Assembly (NCBI RefSeq): GCF_042651965.1
Contig: NZ_JBHSDY010000004.1
Coordinates: 1 to 64,000 of the forward strand
Source of the DNA: Castellaniella hirudinis
GTDB lineage: Bacteria > Pseudomonadota > Gammaproteobacteria > Burkholderiales > Burkholderiaceae_B
DNA: 64,000 bases
Direction of reading: 5' to 3'
Part shown: piece by piece, positions 18,127 through 26,667 of the stretch
How the letters are laid out: each line of letters starts with the position of its first letter
Numbering within the stretch: the stretch's first letter is position 1
Notes under the pieces: generated by a model
What the model was told of the DNA's origin: nothing
Seen by the model: the letters and a program-made list of their open reading frames with translations, nothing else
The model's database searches: none
Translations under genes and position numbers: made by a program

Positions 18127-21100
18127 ATGAACATTTCCAAATTCTTCATCGACCGGCCGATCTTCGCCGCGGTCCTCTCCGTCCTGATCCTGCTGGCCGG
18201 CCTGCTCGCCGTCTTCCGTCTGCCGATTTCCGAATATCCGGAGGTCGTGCCGCCCTCGGTCGTCGTGCGCGCGCAGTTTCCCGGCGCCAACCCCAAGGTG
18301 ATCGCCGAAACGGTGGCGGCGCCCCTGGAGGAAGCCATCAACGGGGTCGAGAACATGCTGTACATGCAGTCGCAGGCCAACAGCGACGGCAATCTGGCGG
18401 TGACGGTCAATTTCCACCTGGGCATGGACCCCGACAAGGCCCAGCAGCTGGTGCAGAACCGGGTCGCGCAGGCCCTGCCGCGCCTGCCCGAGGACGTCCA
18501 GCGCCTGGGCGTGACGACGGTCAAGGCCACCCCCACCCTGACGATGGTCGTGCATCTGGTCTCGCCCGACCAGCGCTATGACCTGACCTATCTGCGCAAC
18601 TACGCCGTCCTGAACGTCAAGGACAAACTGGCGCGGATCCCGGGCGTGGGCGAAGTGCAGCTCTGGGGCGCGGGCAACTACGCGATGCGCGTCTGGCTGA
18701 ACCCGGAAAAAATCGCCGAGCGGGGCCTGACGGCCAGCGATGTCGTCGCCGCCATCCGGGAACAGAACGTGCAGGTCGCCGCAGGGGTCATCGGCGCGGC
18801 CCCCAGCAGCCCCGACGTCGCCATGCAATTCTCGGTCAACGCGCAGGGCCGCCTGCACACGGAGGAGGAATTCGGCGACATCGTCCTGAAATCCTCTGCC
18901 GACGGCGGCGTCACCCGGCTGCGCGACGTGGCGCGCATCGAACTCGCCGCCTCGGACTACGCCCTGCGGTCCCTGCTGGACAACAAACCGGCCGTGGCCA
19001 TGGCGATCATGGAGGCCCCGGGCGCCAACGCCCTGGCCATTTCCGACGCCGTGCGCCAGACCATGCAGGCACTGTCGGCCGACTTCCCTGATTCGCTGGA
19101 AAGCCGCATCGTCTACGACCCCACGCAATTCGTCCGCTCCAGCATCAAGGCGGTCGTGTCGACCCTGCTCGAAGCCATCGCCCTGGTCGTGCTCGTGGTC
19201 ATCGTCTTTCTGCAGACCTGGCGCGCCTCCATCATCCCCCTGCTGGCGGTGCCCGTCTCGATCATCGGCACCTTTTCCCTGATGCTGGCGTTCGGCTACA
19301 CCATCAACGCCTTGTCCCTGTTCGGCCTCGTGCTGGCGATCGGCATCGTCGTGGACGACGCCATCGTGGTGGTCGAAAACGTCGAACGCAACATCGAGGC
19401 CGGCCACAGTCCCCGCGACGCCACCTATCGCGCCATGCGCGAAGTCAGCGGCCCGATCATCGCCATCGCGCTGACGCTGGTCGCTGTGTTCGTGCCGCTC
19501 GCGTTCATGACGGGGCTGAGCGGGCAGTTCTTCAAACAGTTCGCCATGACGATCGCCCTCTCGACGGTCATCTCGGCATTCAATTCCCTGACGCTGTCGC
19601 CGGCGCTCGCGGCCCTGCTGCTGAAACCCCATGACGCCAGGCCGGATGCGCTGACCCGGGGCATGGACCGCGTCCTGGGCGGCTTTTTCCGCGCGTTCAA
19701 CCGCACGTTCGGACGGGCCTCCGACGGCTACGCGCGCGGCGTGGGCGCCGTCGTGCGCCGCAAGGGCGCGACTCTGGGGGTCTATCTGGTGCTGCTCGCG
19801 CTGACGGCGGGAGTCGCGTATATCGTCCCCAGCGGTTTCGTGCCCGGACAGGACAAGCAATACCTGGTCAGCTTCGCGCAACTGCCCAGCGGCGCCTCGC
19901 TGGAACGCACGGACGCCGTGGTCCGGCGCATGGGCGACATCGCGCTGGCCCAGCCGGGCGTCAAGAACGTCGTCGCCTTCCCGGGCCTGTCGATCAACGG
20001 CTTCACCAACAGCGCGAGCGCGGCCGTCGTCTTCATCGCGCTCGACGAGTTCGACCGGCGCCGGGACGCGTCGACGTCCGCGCAGGCCATCACCGCCGCG
20101 CTGAGCCGGCAATTCTCCGGCATCCAGGAAGCCTTCATCGCAGTATTCCCGCCGCCGCCCGTGATGGGCCTGGGCACGGTCGGCGGCTTCAAGCTGCAGA
20201 TCGAGGACACGGCCGGCCTGGGCTACGACCGCCTGAACGACGCGGCCCAGGCCTTTATGAACAAAGCCGCGCACACGCCTGAATTGGGGCCCGCTTTTTC
20301 CAGCTACCAGATCAACGTGCCGCAGCTCGACGTGGATCTCGACCGGGTCAAGGCCAAGCAATTGGGCGTGCCGGTCACGAACGTGTTCGACACCATGCAG
20401 ATCTACCTGGGCTCGCTCTACATCAACGACTTCAACCGCTTCGGCCGCGTCTACCAGGTCAAGGCTCAGGCCGACGCGCCCTTCCGCTCCAGCCCCGAGG
20501 ACATCCTGCGGCTGAAGACGCGCAGCGCGTCGGGCGCGATGGTGCCGCTGGGTTCTCTGGTGTCGCTGACACCGACCTACGGGCCGGAAATGGTGGTGCG
20601 CTACAACGGCTACACGGCCGCCGACATCAACAGCGGCCCCGCGCCCGGCTATTCGTCCGGCGAAGCCCAGGCGGCGGCCGAACGCATCGCGGCGGAGACC
20701 TTGCCCAAAGGCATCAAGTTCGAATGGACGGATCTGACCTACCAGCAGATCCTGGCCGGCAACGCAGGCATCTGGGTGTTCCCCATCAGCGTCCTGCTGG
20801 TCTTGCTGGTCCTGGCCGCACTCTATGAAAGCCTGACCCTGCCCCTGGCCGTGATCCTGATCGTGCCCATGAGCGCGCTCGCCGCCCTGGCCGGCGTCTG
20901 GCTGACCCGCGGCGACAACAATATCTTTACCCAGATCGGACTCATGGTGCTGGTCGGCCTGGCCTGCAAGAACGCCATCCTGATCGTCGAGTTCGCCCGC
21001 GAACTGGAAGCGCAGGGCCTGTCCGCGGCGCAAGCCGCGCGGGAAGCCAGCCGCTTGCGCCTGCGCCCCATCCTGATGACCTCCATCGCCTTCATCATGG

Positions 21101-21336
21101 GGATCGTGCCCCTGGTGCTGTCCACGGGCGCCGGCGCGGAAATGCGCCACGCGATGGGCATCGCCGTCTTCTTCGGCATGCTGGGCGTCACGCTGTTCGG
21201 CCTGTACCTGACCCCGGTGTTCTACGTGCTGTTGCGCCGGCTCGCCGGCCGATCCGCCCCGGCCCGCCCCGCCGAGCCGGACGCCCCGCCCCCCCTCGTT
21301 CCCGCCGCGAACCCCCACGTGGAATTCCACTCATGA
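18127..21336 (+). CDS. RND multidrug efflux transporter (MexF-like)
   Basis: 1069 aa from MNISKFFIDRPIFAAVLSVL, 10 bases after the adaptor gene. It follows P. aeruginosa MexF closely: PISEYPEVVPPSVVVRA, GVENMLYMQSQ, FGLVLAIGIVVDDAIVVVENVERN (TM4 with the paired proton-relay aspartates), FPGLSINGFTN, and TDLTYQQILAGN. TM10-12 carry GLACKNAILIVEFA with the relay lysine. Two large periplasmic loops (about 40-330 and 560-870) form the porter domain. It exports drugs using the proton gradient; MexF relatives handle chloramphenicol, quinolones and trimethoprim, but the specificity here is inferred only. Confidence 0.95.
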   Translation: MNISKFFIDRPIFAAVLSVLILLAGLLAVFRLPISEYPEVVPPSVVVRAQFPGANPKVIAETVAAPLEEAINGVENMLYMQSQANSDGNLAVTVNFHLGMDPDKAQQLVQNRVAQALPRLPEDVQRLGVTTVKATPTLTMVVHLVSPDQRYDLTYLRNYAVLNVKDKLARIPGVGEVQLWGAGNYAMRVWLNPEKIAERGLTASDVVAAIREQNVQVAAGVIGAAPSSPDVAMQFSVNAQGRLHTEEEFGDIVLKSSADGGVTRLRDVARIELAASDYALRSLLDNKPAVAMAIMEAPGANALAISDAVRQTMQALSADFPDSLESRIVYDPTQFVRSSIKAVVSTLLEAIALVVLVVIVFLQTWRASIIPLLAVPVSIIGTFSLMLAFGYTINALSLFGLVLAIGIVVDDAIVVVENVERNIEAGHSPRDATYRAMREVSGPIIAIALTLVAVFVPLAFMTGLSGQFFKQFAMTIALSTVISAFNSLTLSPALAALLLKPHDARPDALTRGMDRVLGGFFRAFNRTFGRASDGYARGVGAVVRRKGATLGVYLVLLALTAGVAYIVPSGFVPGQDKQYLVSFAQLPSGASLERTDAVVRRMGDIALAQPGVKNVVAFPGLSINGFTNSASAAVVFIALDEFDRRRDASTSAQAITAALSRQFSGIQEAFIAVFPPPPVMGLGTVGGFKLQIEDTAGLGYDRLNDAAQAFMNKAAHTPELGPAFSSYQINVPQLDVDLDRVKAKQLGVPVTNVFDTMQIYLGSLYINDFNRFGRVYQVKAQADAPFRSSPEDILRLKTRSASGAMVPLGSLVSLTPTYGPEMVVRYNGYTAADINSGPAPGYSSGEAQAAAERIAAETLPKGIKFEWTDLTYQQILAGNAGIWVFPISVLLVLLVLAALYESLTLPLAVILIVPMSALAALAGVWLTRGDNNIFTQIGLMVLVGLACKNAILIVEFARELEAQGLSAAQAAREASRLRLRPILMTSIAFIMGIVPLVLSTGAGAEMRHAMGIAVFFGMLGVTLFGLYLTPVFYVLLRRLAGRSAPARPAEPDAPPPLVPAANPHVEFHS

Positions 21337-22784
21337 TCACACGCTTCTCCCACGCCGCCGCGTCGGGCCTGCTGACCGCCCTGCTCGCCGGATGCTCCGT
21401 CGCCCCCACATACGAGCGGCCCGCCGTCGAAATGCCCGGCGCCTTCAAGGAGGCCCGCCTGAGCGCCGCCGAGCAGCAGCGCTGGAAGGCGGCCCAGCCG
21501 GCCGACGACCTGGCGCGGGGCCGCTGGTGGGCCATTTTCAAGGACCCGGCACTGGACGCCCTGCAGGAACACGCCATGCAGGCGAACCAGGACCTGCAGG
21601 CCGCCGCCGCGCGCGTGAAGCAGGCGCGCGCCCTGCAGAAAAACGCGCGCGCCGACCGCTTTCCTGAGTTGACGGCCGGCCTGGGCGCCAACCGCCAGCG
21701 GACCTCCGAAGCGGCCGGAGACCCCGCCAGCGCAGGCGGCACGGCCACGCTCTGGCGCGCGCAGGCCGGCCTGTCCTACGAGGTCGATCTGTTCGGCCGC
21801 GTGGCCTCGGAAGTCGATGCGGCCGGCGCCGACACCCAGCGCGCCCAGGCCCTGTACCACTCCGTGCTGCTGGCGCTGCAGGCCGACGTCGCGCAGTCCT
21901 ACTTCCTGATCCGGCAACTGGACGGCGAAGCCCTGCTGTACGAGCACACGATCGCCCTGCGCCGCCTGAGCCTGGATCTGGTCGAAACCCGTTTCCGGGA
22001 AGGCGACATCAGCGAACTCGACGTCGCGCGGGCCCGCTCCGAACTGGCGGCGGCACGCGCCGAGGCGCTGGGCGTCGAGCGGCAACGCGCCGCCGCCGAA
22101 CACGGCCTGGCGGTGTTGCTGGGACGCCCGCCCGCCGATTTCTCCCTGTCGCATCAGCCGCTGGCCCGGATCGCGGTGAGCATTCCGGCCGGGCTGCCCT
22201 CATCCCTGCTCGAACGGCGTCCAGACATCGCCGCCGCCGAAAGAGCGCTGGCGGCCGCCAATGCCCGGGTCGGCGCCGCCCGGGCCGCCCTGTTCCCGCA
22301 ACTGGCCCTGACCGGCTCCTTCGGCTTCGAGTCCTCCGAACTGGACGAACTGCTGCGCTGGTCGAGCCGCAGCTTTCTGCTCGGCCCGCTGATCGGCACG
22401 GCCCTGAGCATGCCGATCTTCGACGGCGGCCGACGCCAGGCCGGCGTGGACCGCGCCCGCGCCCGCTATGAGGAAGACGTGGCCTTGTACCGGCAGAGCG
22501 TGCTCAAAGCCTTCGGAGAAGTCGAGGACGGCCTGTCCTCGCTGCGCCTGCTGGGCGAGCAGACCGAGGTGCAGGACACCGCCGTGGCCGCGGCAGCCCG
22601 CGCGGCCGAGCTGTCCAAGACGCAATACGAGGCCGGGTCCGTGAGCTATCTGGACGTCATCGACGCCGACCGCGAAGTGCTGCGGCATCGGCGCGCCGTC
22701 GTGCAACTGGACGGCCTGCGCGCGCATGCGGCGGTGCAGCTCATCCGCGCGATCGGCGGCGGCTGGGAGGATAGCCGGGGGTGA
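21333..22784 (+). CDS. Outer-membrane efflux lipoprotein (OprN/OprM, NodT family)
   Basis: 483 aa; the ATG overlaps the pump stop as ATGA. A lipoprotein signal ends LLAGCS (Cys21-22 region), then TYERPAVEMPGAF. Two outer-membrane-efflux repeats are visible, with long helices (LQAAAARVKQARALQKNARA; FREGDISELDVARARSELAA), and the conserved RRPDIAAAERALAAANARVGAARAALFPQL-type region in the second half. It forms the trimeric TolC-like duct for this pump. The operon ends here, 18 bases before the convergent LysE gene. Confidence 0.93.
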   Translation: MITRFSHAAASGLLTALLAGCSVAPTYERPAVEMPGAFKEARLSAAEQQRWKAAQPADDLARGRWWAIFKDPALDALQEHAMQANQDLQAAAARVKQARALQKNARADRFPELTAGLGANRQRTSEAAGDPASAGGTATLWRAQAGLSYEVDLFGRVASEVDAAGADTQRAQALYHSVLLALQADVAQSYFLIRQLDGEALLYEHTIALRRLSLDLVETRFREGDISELDVARARSELAAARAEALGVERQRAAAEHGLAVLLGRPPADFSLSHQPLARIAVSIPAGLPSSLLERRPDIAAAERALAAANARVGAARAALFPQLALTGSFGFESSELDELLRWSSRSFLLGPLIGTALSMPIFDGGRRQAGVDRARARYEEDVALYRQSVLKAFGEVEDGLSSLRLLGEQTEVQDTAVAAAARAAELSKTQYEAGSVSYLDVIDADREVLRHRRAVVQLDGLRAHAAVQLIRAIGGGWEDSRG

Positions 22785-22802
22785 TCGTTCAGGCGCTTGA
22801 GA

Positions 22803-23423
22803 TCAGTCCAGCATCAGCCAGATGCCGATGCCGGCGATCAGGGCGCCGGAGACGCGATTCATCAGCCGCACATTGGAGCGGCTGGCCAGCAGCCTGCGGG
22901 CGACCGAACCGCCCATGGCATACAGGATCAGGCAGCACAGTTCCATGCTCAGGATGATGGCCAGCAGCAGGCTCAGTTGCGGGGCCATCGGCTGGTCGAA
23001 ATTCAGGAAAGGCGGCAGCAGGGCGATGAAAAAGGCCCAGCCCTTGGGATTGGCAATGGCCGTCACCAGCCCTTGCATGGCCAGTTGCAGGCGGCGCGGC
23101 GCCTGGGCGCCCTCTGCCGTTTCCGGGATCGCCAGAGATCCCCTGGAGCGCCACATCTCGATGCCCAGCCACACCAGATAGGCGCCGCCGCCCCATTTGA
23201 ACGCGGTGAACAGCGGCGGATATTGCAGCAACACCGTGGCGACGCCCAGCACGGACGCCGCCGCGACCACGCCGACGCCGAGCAGTTCCCCCGCCCACAT
23301 CCAGGCGGTGCGGCGCACGCCGACGCTCATCCCCAGGCTGAGCGACAGCATCATGCACATGCCCGGCGTCAGCGACACCAGGAAAAAGGTCAGCAGGAAA
23401 AGCGAAAGGGTCGCCGATGTCAT
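22803..23423 (-). CDS. LysE/RhtB-family amino-acid exporter
   Basis: 206 aa from MTSATLSLFLLTFFLVSLTPG. The LysE family signature TPGMCMMLSLSLGMSVG follows the first membrane helix, with about six helices in all and a conserved ANPKGWAFFIALLPPFL. Members export amino acids (lysine, threonine, homoserine lactone and others) from the cytoplasm. The substrate cannot be read from sequence. It is divergent from dapD of the lysine pathway, which is suggestive but not proof of a lysine role. Its leader contains a very stable hairpin (23479-23512). Confidence 0.9.
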   Translation of the reverse strand: MTSATLSLFLLTFFLVSLTPGMCMMLSLSLGMSVGVRRTAWMWAGELLGVGVVAAASVLGVATVLLQYPPLFTAFKWGGGAYLVWLGIEMWRSRGSLAIPETAEGAQAPRRLQLAMQGLVTAIANPKGWAFFIALLPPFLNFDQPMAPQLSLLLAIILSMELCCLILYAMGGSVARRLLASRSNVRLMNRVSGALIAGIGIWLMLD

Positions 23424-23736
23424 GGTGGAGGGCCTTTGAATCCGGGCCTGCCCCCGATGGGGCCGCAGGTATCCGCAACGAGCCGGCCGCACAGGACGTG
23501 CAGGCCGGCTCGGAATGGATCACAGTGTACTGCCGCCGCACGGCCTCCGGCGCCGGGTTGATGCCATGCAACAACACTGTCGCGCCCCCTGCCCGCCGCA
23601 GCGCCGGCACCCCGCCTGACCAGCGGGCAGGACCGCACCTGACAGCCGATTGAATACGCTCCCGACATGCCGGGACTGCGCTGATAAAATTCAGGGTTCG
23701 GCTTTTCTCCATCAAATTCAGAATCCCACTGCCATC
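23424..23736. other. Intergenic region between the LysE-type gene and dapD
   Basis: 313 bases with no convincing ORF. It holds promoters for both divergent genes and a strong hairpin at 23479-23512. A second GC-rich imperfect hairpin lies at about 23449-23471. I do not recognise a known riboswitch. Confidence 0.6.
23479..23512. repeat. Strong hairpin upstream of the LysE-type gene
   Basis: CGAGCCGGCC (23479-23488) and GGCCGGCTCG (23503-23512) are perfect inverted arms. Inside them GCAC and GTGC can pair as well (one bulged A), leaving a 5-base loop AGGAC. There is no T run on either strand, so it is not a standard terminator. Confidence 0.7.
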
Positions 23737-24558
23737 ATGCATTCCGCCCTCGAGAGCCTCATCGACACCGCCTGGGAAGACCGCGCGGCCCTGAATCCCG
23801 CCCAGGCGCCGGACGCCCTGCGCCAGGCCGTCGACCAAGTCATCGCCGGCCTGGACGACGGCACGCTGCGCGTCGCAGAAAAAATCGACGGCCAGTGGCA
23901 GGTCCGCCAATGGATCAAAAAAGCCGTGCTGCTGTCCTTTCGCCTGGCGGACAACCGCATCGTGGGCCAGGCGCCCCAACTGTATTACGACAAGGTGCCG
24001 CTGAAATTCCAGGACTACGGCCCGGACGATTTCCAGCGCGGCGGCTTTCGCGTGGTGCCGACCGCCACGGTGCGGCGCGGCGCCTACATCGCGCCCGGCG
24101 CGGTGCTGATGCCCTCCTACGTCAATATCGGCGCGCGCGTGGGCGAAGACACGATGGTGGACACCTGGGCGACGGTGGGTTCGTGCGCGCAGATCGGCCG
24201 CCACGTCCACCTGTCGGGCGGCGTGGGCATCGGCGGGGTGCTGGAACCGCTGCAGGCCGGCCCCACCATCATCGAGGACAACTGCTTCATCGGCGCGCGC
24301 TCTGAAGTCGTCGAGGGCGTCATCGTCGAAGAAAATTCCGTGCTGGCCATGGGGGTCTTCATTTCCCAAAGCACGCGCATCTATGACCGCGCCACCGGCG
24401 AGATCCACTATGGCCGCGTGCCGGCCGGGTCCGTCGTGGTGCCGGGCGCCCTGCCCGCCGCCGACGGCAGCCACAGCCTGGCCTGCGCGGTGATCGTCAA
24501 GCGGGTGGACGCCAAGACCCGCGCCAAGACCAGCATCAACGACCTGCTCCGGGCCTGA
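23737..24558 (+). CDS. dapD: Tetrahydrodipicolinate N-succinyltransferase
   Basis: 273 aa from MHSALESLIDTAWEDR. The N-terminal helical domain is followed by left-handed beta-helix hexapeptide repeats (about 105-230: RRGAYIAPGAVLMPSYVNIGA, IEDNCFIGARSEVVEGVIVEE). It makes N-succinyl-2-amino-6-oxopimelate from tetrahydrodipicolinate and succinyl-CoA in lysine and meso-diaminopimelate synthesis. The next gene, dapE, acts later in the same branch. Length is normal for the family. Confidence 0.97.
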   Translation: MHSALESLIDTAWEDRAALNPAQAPDALRQAVDQVIAGLDDGTLRVAEKIDGQWQVRQWIKKAVLLSFRLADNRIVGQAPQLYYDKVPLKFQDYGPDDFQRGGFRVVPTATVRRGAYIAPGAVLMPSYVNIGARVGEDTMVDTWATVGSCAQIGRHVHLSGGVGIGGVLEPLQAGPTIIEDNCFIGARSEVVEGVIVEENSVLAMGVFISQSTRIYDRATGEIHYGRVPAGSVVVPGALPAADGSHSLACAVIVKRVDAKTRAKTSINDLLRA

Positions 24559-24591
24559 GACCCGCTCACCGCTTCCAAGGAGCCGCGCATC

Positions 24592-25725
24592 ATGGCAGAC
24601 GCCGACGTCCGCACACTGGCCCGCGCACTGATCGCCCGCCCTTCCGTCACGCCGGACGACGCGGGCTGCCAGGATCTGATCACTGAACGCCTGCAGCCGC
24701 TGGATTTCGTCTGCGAATCGCTGCCCAGCGGCCCGGTCAGCAACCTCTGGGCGCGACGCGGCACGACGGCCCCCTTGCTGGTGTTCGCAGGCCACACGGA
24801 CGTCGTCCCCACCGGGCCGGAGGCCGAATGGCCCAGCCCGCCCTTCGTTCCCACGGAAGCCGGCGGCATGCTGGTGGGCCGGGGCGCCGCCGACATGAAG
24901 ACCTCGATCGCCGCCTTCGTGGTCGCGGCCGAGGAATTCATCGCCGCCCATCCCGGCCATCCGGGCTCGATCGCCCTGCTGATCACTTCCGACGAGGAAG
25001 GCCCGGCCACCGACGGCACGGTCCACGTCTGCAGCGTCCTGGAAGCGCGCAATGAACGGCCCGATTACTGCATCGTCGGCGAGCCGACCTCGGTGAAAGC
25101 GCTGGGCGACACGATCAAGAACGGCCGTCGCGGCTCGATGTCGGCCCGGATCACGGTGCGCGGCGTCCAGGGCCACGTGGCCTACCCGCACCTGGCCCGC
25201 AACCCGATCCACGAACTGGCGCCCGCCCTGGCCGAACTGGCCGCAGTCCGCTGGGACGAAGGCAATGAATACTTTCCGCCCACCACGTTCCAGGTCTCGA
25301 ACCTGCACGCGGGCACCGGCGCGGGCAACGTCATCCCCGGCACGGCGACGATCGACTGCAATTTCCGCTTCTCGACCGCCAGCACGCCGGACGGGCTGCA
25401 GGCCCGCGTGACGGCGCTGCTGGACCGCCACGGCCTGGATTACGACATCGCCTGGACGATCAGCGGCCTGCCCTTCCTGACCCCCCGGGGTACACTGTGC
25501 GCGGCTTTGCAGACCGCCATCGCCGAGGAAACCGGCGTCCAGGCGGAACTGTCCACGACCGGCGGCACCTCGGACGGGCGTTTCATCGCCCGGATCTGCC
25601 CGCAGGTCGTCGAATTCGGCCCGCTGAATCAGACGATTCACCAGACAGGCGAACACATTCCCCTGGACAGCCTGGCGCCGCTGAAAAACATTTACCGCCG
25701 CACGCTGGAAAAGCTGCTGGCCTGA
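24592..25725 (+). CDS. dapE: Succinyl-diaminopimelate desuccinylase
   Basis: 377 aa, M20 metallopeptidase family. Metal and catalytic motifs: AGHTDVVPTG (His68, Asp70), GRGAADMKTS (bridging Asp), TSDEEGPATDGT (catalytic Glu pair), and the C-terminal FGPLNQTIHQTGEHIP with the last metal His. It removes succinate from N-succinyl-LL-diaminopimelate in the periplasm-wall precursor and lysine pathway. A Shine-Dalgarno AAGGAG sits 9 bases before the ATG. Probably co-transcribed with dapD 33 bases upstream. Confidence 0.97.
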   Translation: MADADVRTLARALIARPSVTPDDAGCQDLITERLQPLDFVCESLPSGPVSNLWARRGTTAPLLVFAGHTDVVPTGPEAEWPSPPFVPTEAGGMLVGRGAADMKTSIAAFVVAAEEFIAAHPGHPGSIALLITSDEEGPATDGTVHVCSVLEARNERPDYCIVGEPTSVKALGDTIKNGRRGSMSARITVRGVQGHVAYPHLARNPIHELAPALAELAAVRWDEGNEYFPPTTFQVSNLHAGTGAGNVIPGTATIDCNFRFSTASTPDGLQARVTALLDRHGLDYDIAWTISGLPFLTPRGTLCAALQTAIAEETGVQAELSTTGGTSDGRFIARICPQVVEFGPLNQTIHQTGEHIPLDSLAPLKNIYRRTLEKLLA

Positions 25726-25770
25726 GCACTGCGCCCGTCCGCCGGACGGGCCACACTCCTTTTGCACACC

Positions 25771-26667
25771 ATGCCCTCTCCCCACACTGAACTCCTGACC
25801 CTGCGTGACCTGCTGCGCTGGTCCATCAGCCGCTTCCACGCCGCCGAACTGGTCTTCGGCCACGGCAGCGACAATGCCTGGGACGAGGCGGTCTACCTGC
25901 TGCTGCACGGCCTGCATCTGCCGCCCGACACGCTCGAACCCTTTCTGGACGCGCGCCTGCTGGAACGCGAGCGGCAACGCTGCGTCGACCTGATCCACGA
26001 ACGCATCAATACGCGCAAGCCCGCCGCCTACCTGACGGGCGAAGCCTGGCTGCAGGGCGAACGCTTTCTGGTGGACGAGCGCGTGATCGTGCCGCGCTCG
26101 CCGATTTCGGAACTGCTGGCCGAAGGCCTGGCGCCCTGGATCGACGATCCGGACGCCGTCGAACAGGTGCTGGACCTGTGCACCGGTTCGGGCTGCCTGG
26201 CGATCCTGGCGGCCCATGCCTTCGGCAACGCCGCCGTGGACGCGGTGGACGTGTCCGCCGACGCCCTGGCCGTCGCGCAGTCGAACATCGAACTGCACGG
26301 CCTGCAGGATCGCGTCCAGGCGCTGCGCAGCGATCTGCTGTCCCAGGTGCCGCCAGACCGCCGCTACGACCTGATCGTCTGCAACCCCCCGTACGTCAAT
26401 GAACAGTCGATGAAGGCGCTGCCGCCCGAATACAAGCACGAACCCCGGCTGGCGCTGGCCGGCGGCGACGACGGCATGGACCTGGTGCGCCGCATCCTGG
26501 CCGGTGCGCCTGATCTCATGGCGCCCGAGGGCCTGCTGGTGCTGGAAATCGGCCACGAGCGGGCGCACTTCGAGGCCGCCTTCCCCGGCCTGGAACCCAT
26601 CTGGCTGGACACCGAGGCCACCACCGACCAGATCCTGCTGCTGCGCCGCGCGCAGCTCGCCTCGTGA
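25771..26667 (+). CDS. prmB: 50S ribosomal protein L3 N5-glutamine methyltransferase
   Basis: 298 aa from the ATG giving MPSPHTELLTLRD; a TTG 9 bases upstream is less likely. The class I SAM domain has VLDLCTGSGCLAIL (motif I), and the HemK-family NPPY tetrapeptide is in LIVCNPPYVNE, which binds the target glutamine. The N-terminal part (WSISRFHAAELVFGHGSDNAWDEA) is typical of PrmB rather than PrmC, which methylates release factors. The 3' end overlaps the next gene by 4 bases. Confidence 0.93.
   Translation: MPSPHTELLTLRDLLRWSISRFHAAELVFGHGSDNAWDEAVYLLLHGLHLPPDTLEPFLDARLLERERQRCVDLIHERINTRKPAAYLTGEAWLQGERFLVDERVIVPRSPISELLAEGLAPWIDDPDAVEQVLDLCTGSGCLAILAAHAFGNAAVDAVDVSADALAVAQSNIELHGLQDRVQALRSDLLSQVPPDRRYDLIVCNPPYVNEQSMKALPPEYKHEPRLALAGGDDGMDLVRRILAGAPDLMAPEGLLVLEIGHERAHFEAAFPGLEPIWLDTEATTDQILLLRRAQLAS

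Noticed and set aside
17896..21330. Long minus-strand open frame opposite the RND pump gene
   Set aside because: Antisense to a full-length transporter with all family motifs; composition is that of a mirrored GC-rich gene.
22789..26568. Long minus-strand open frame opposite dapD, dapE and prmB
   Set aside because: Spans several conserved genes on the other strand and has no domain.
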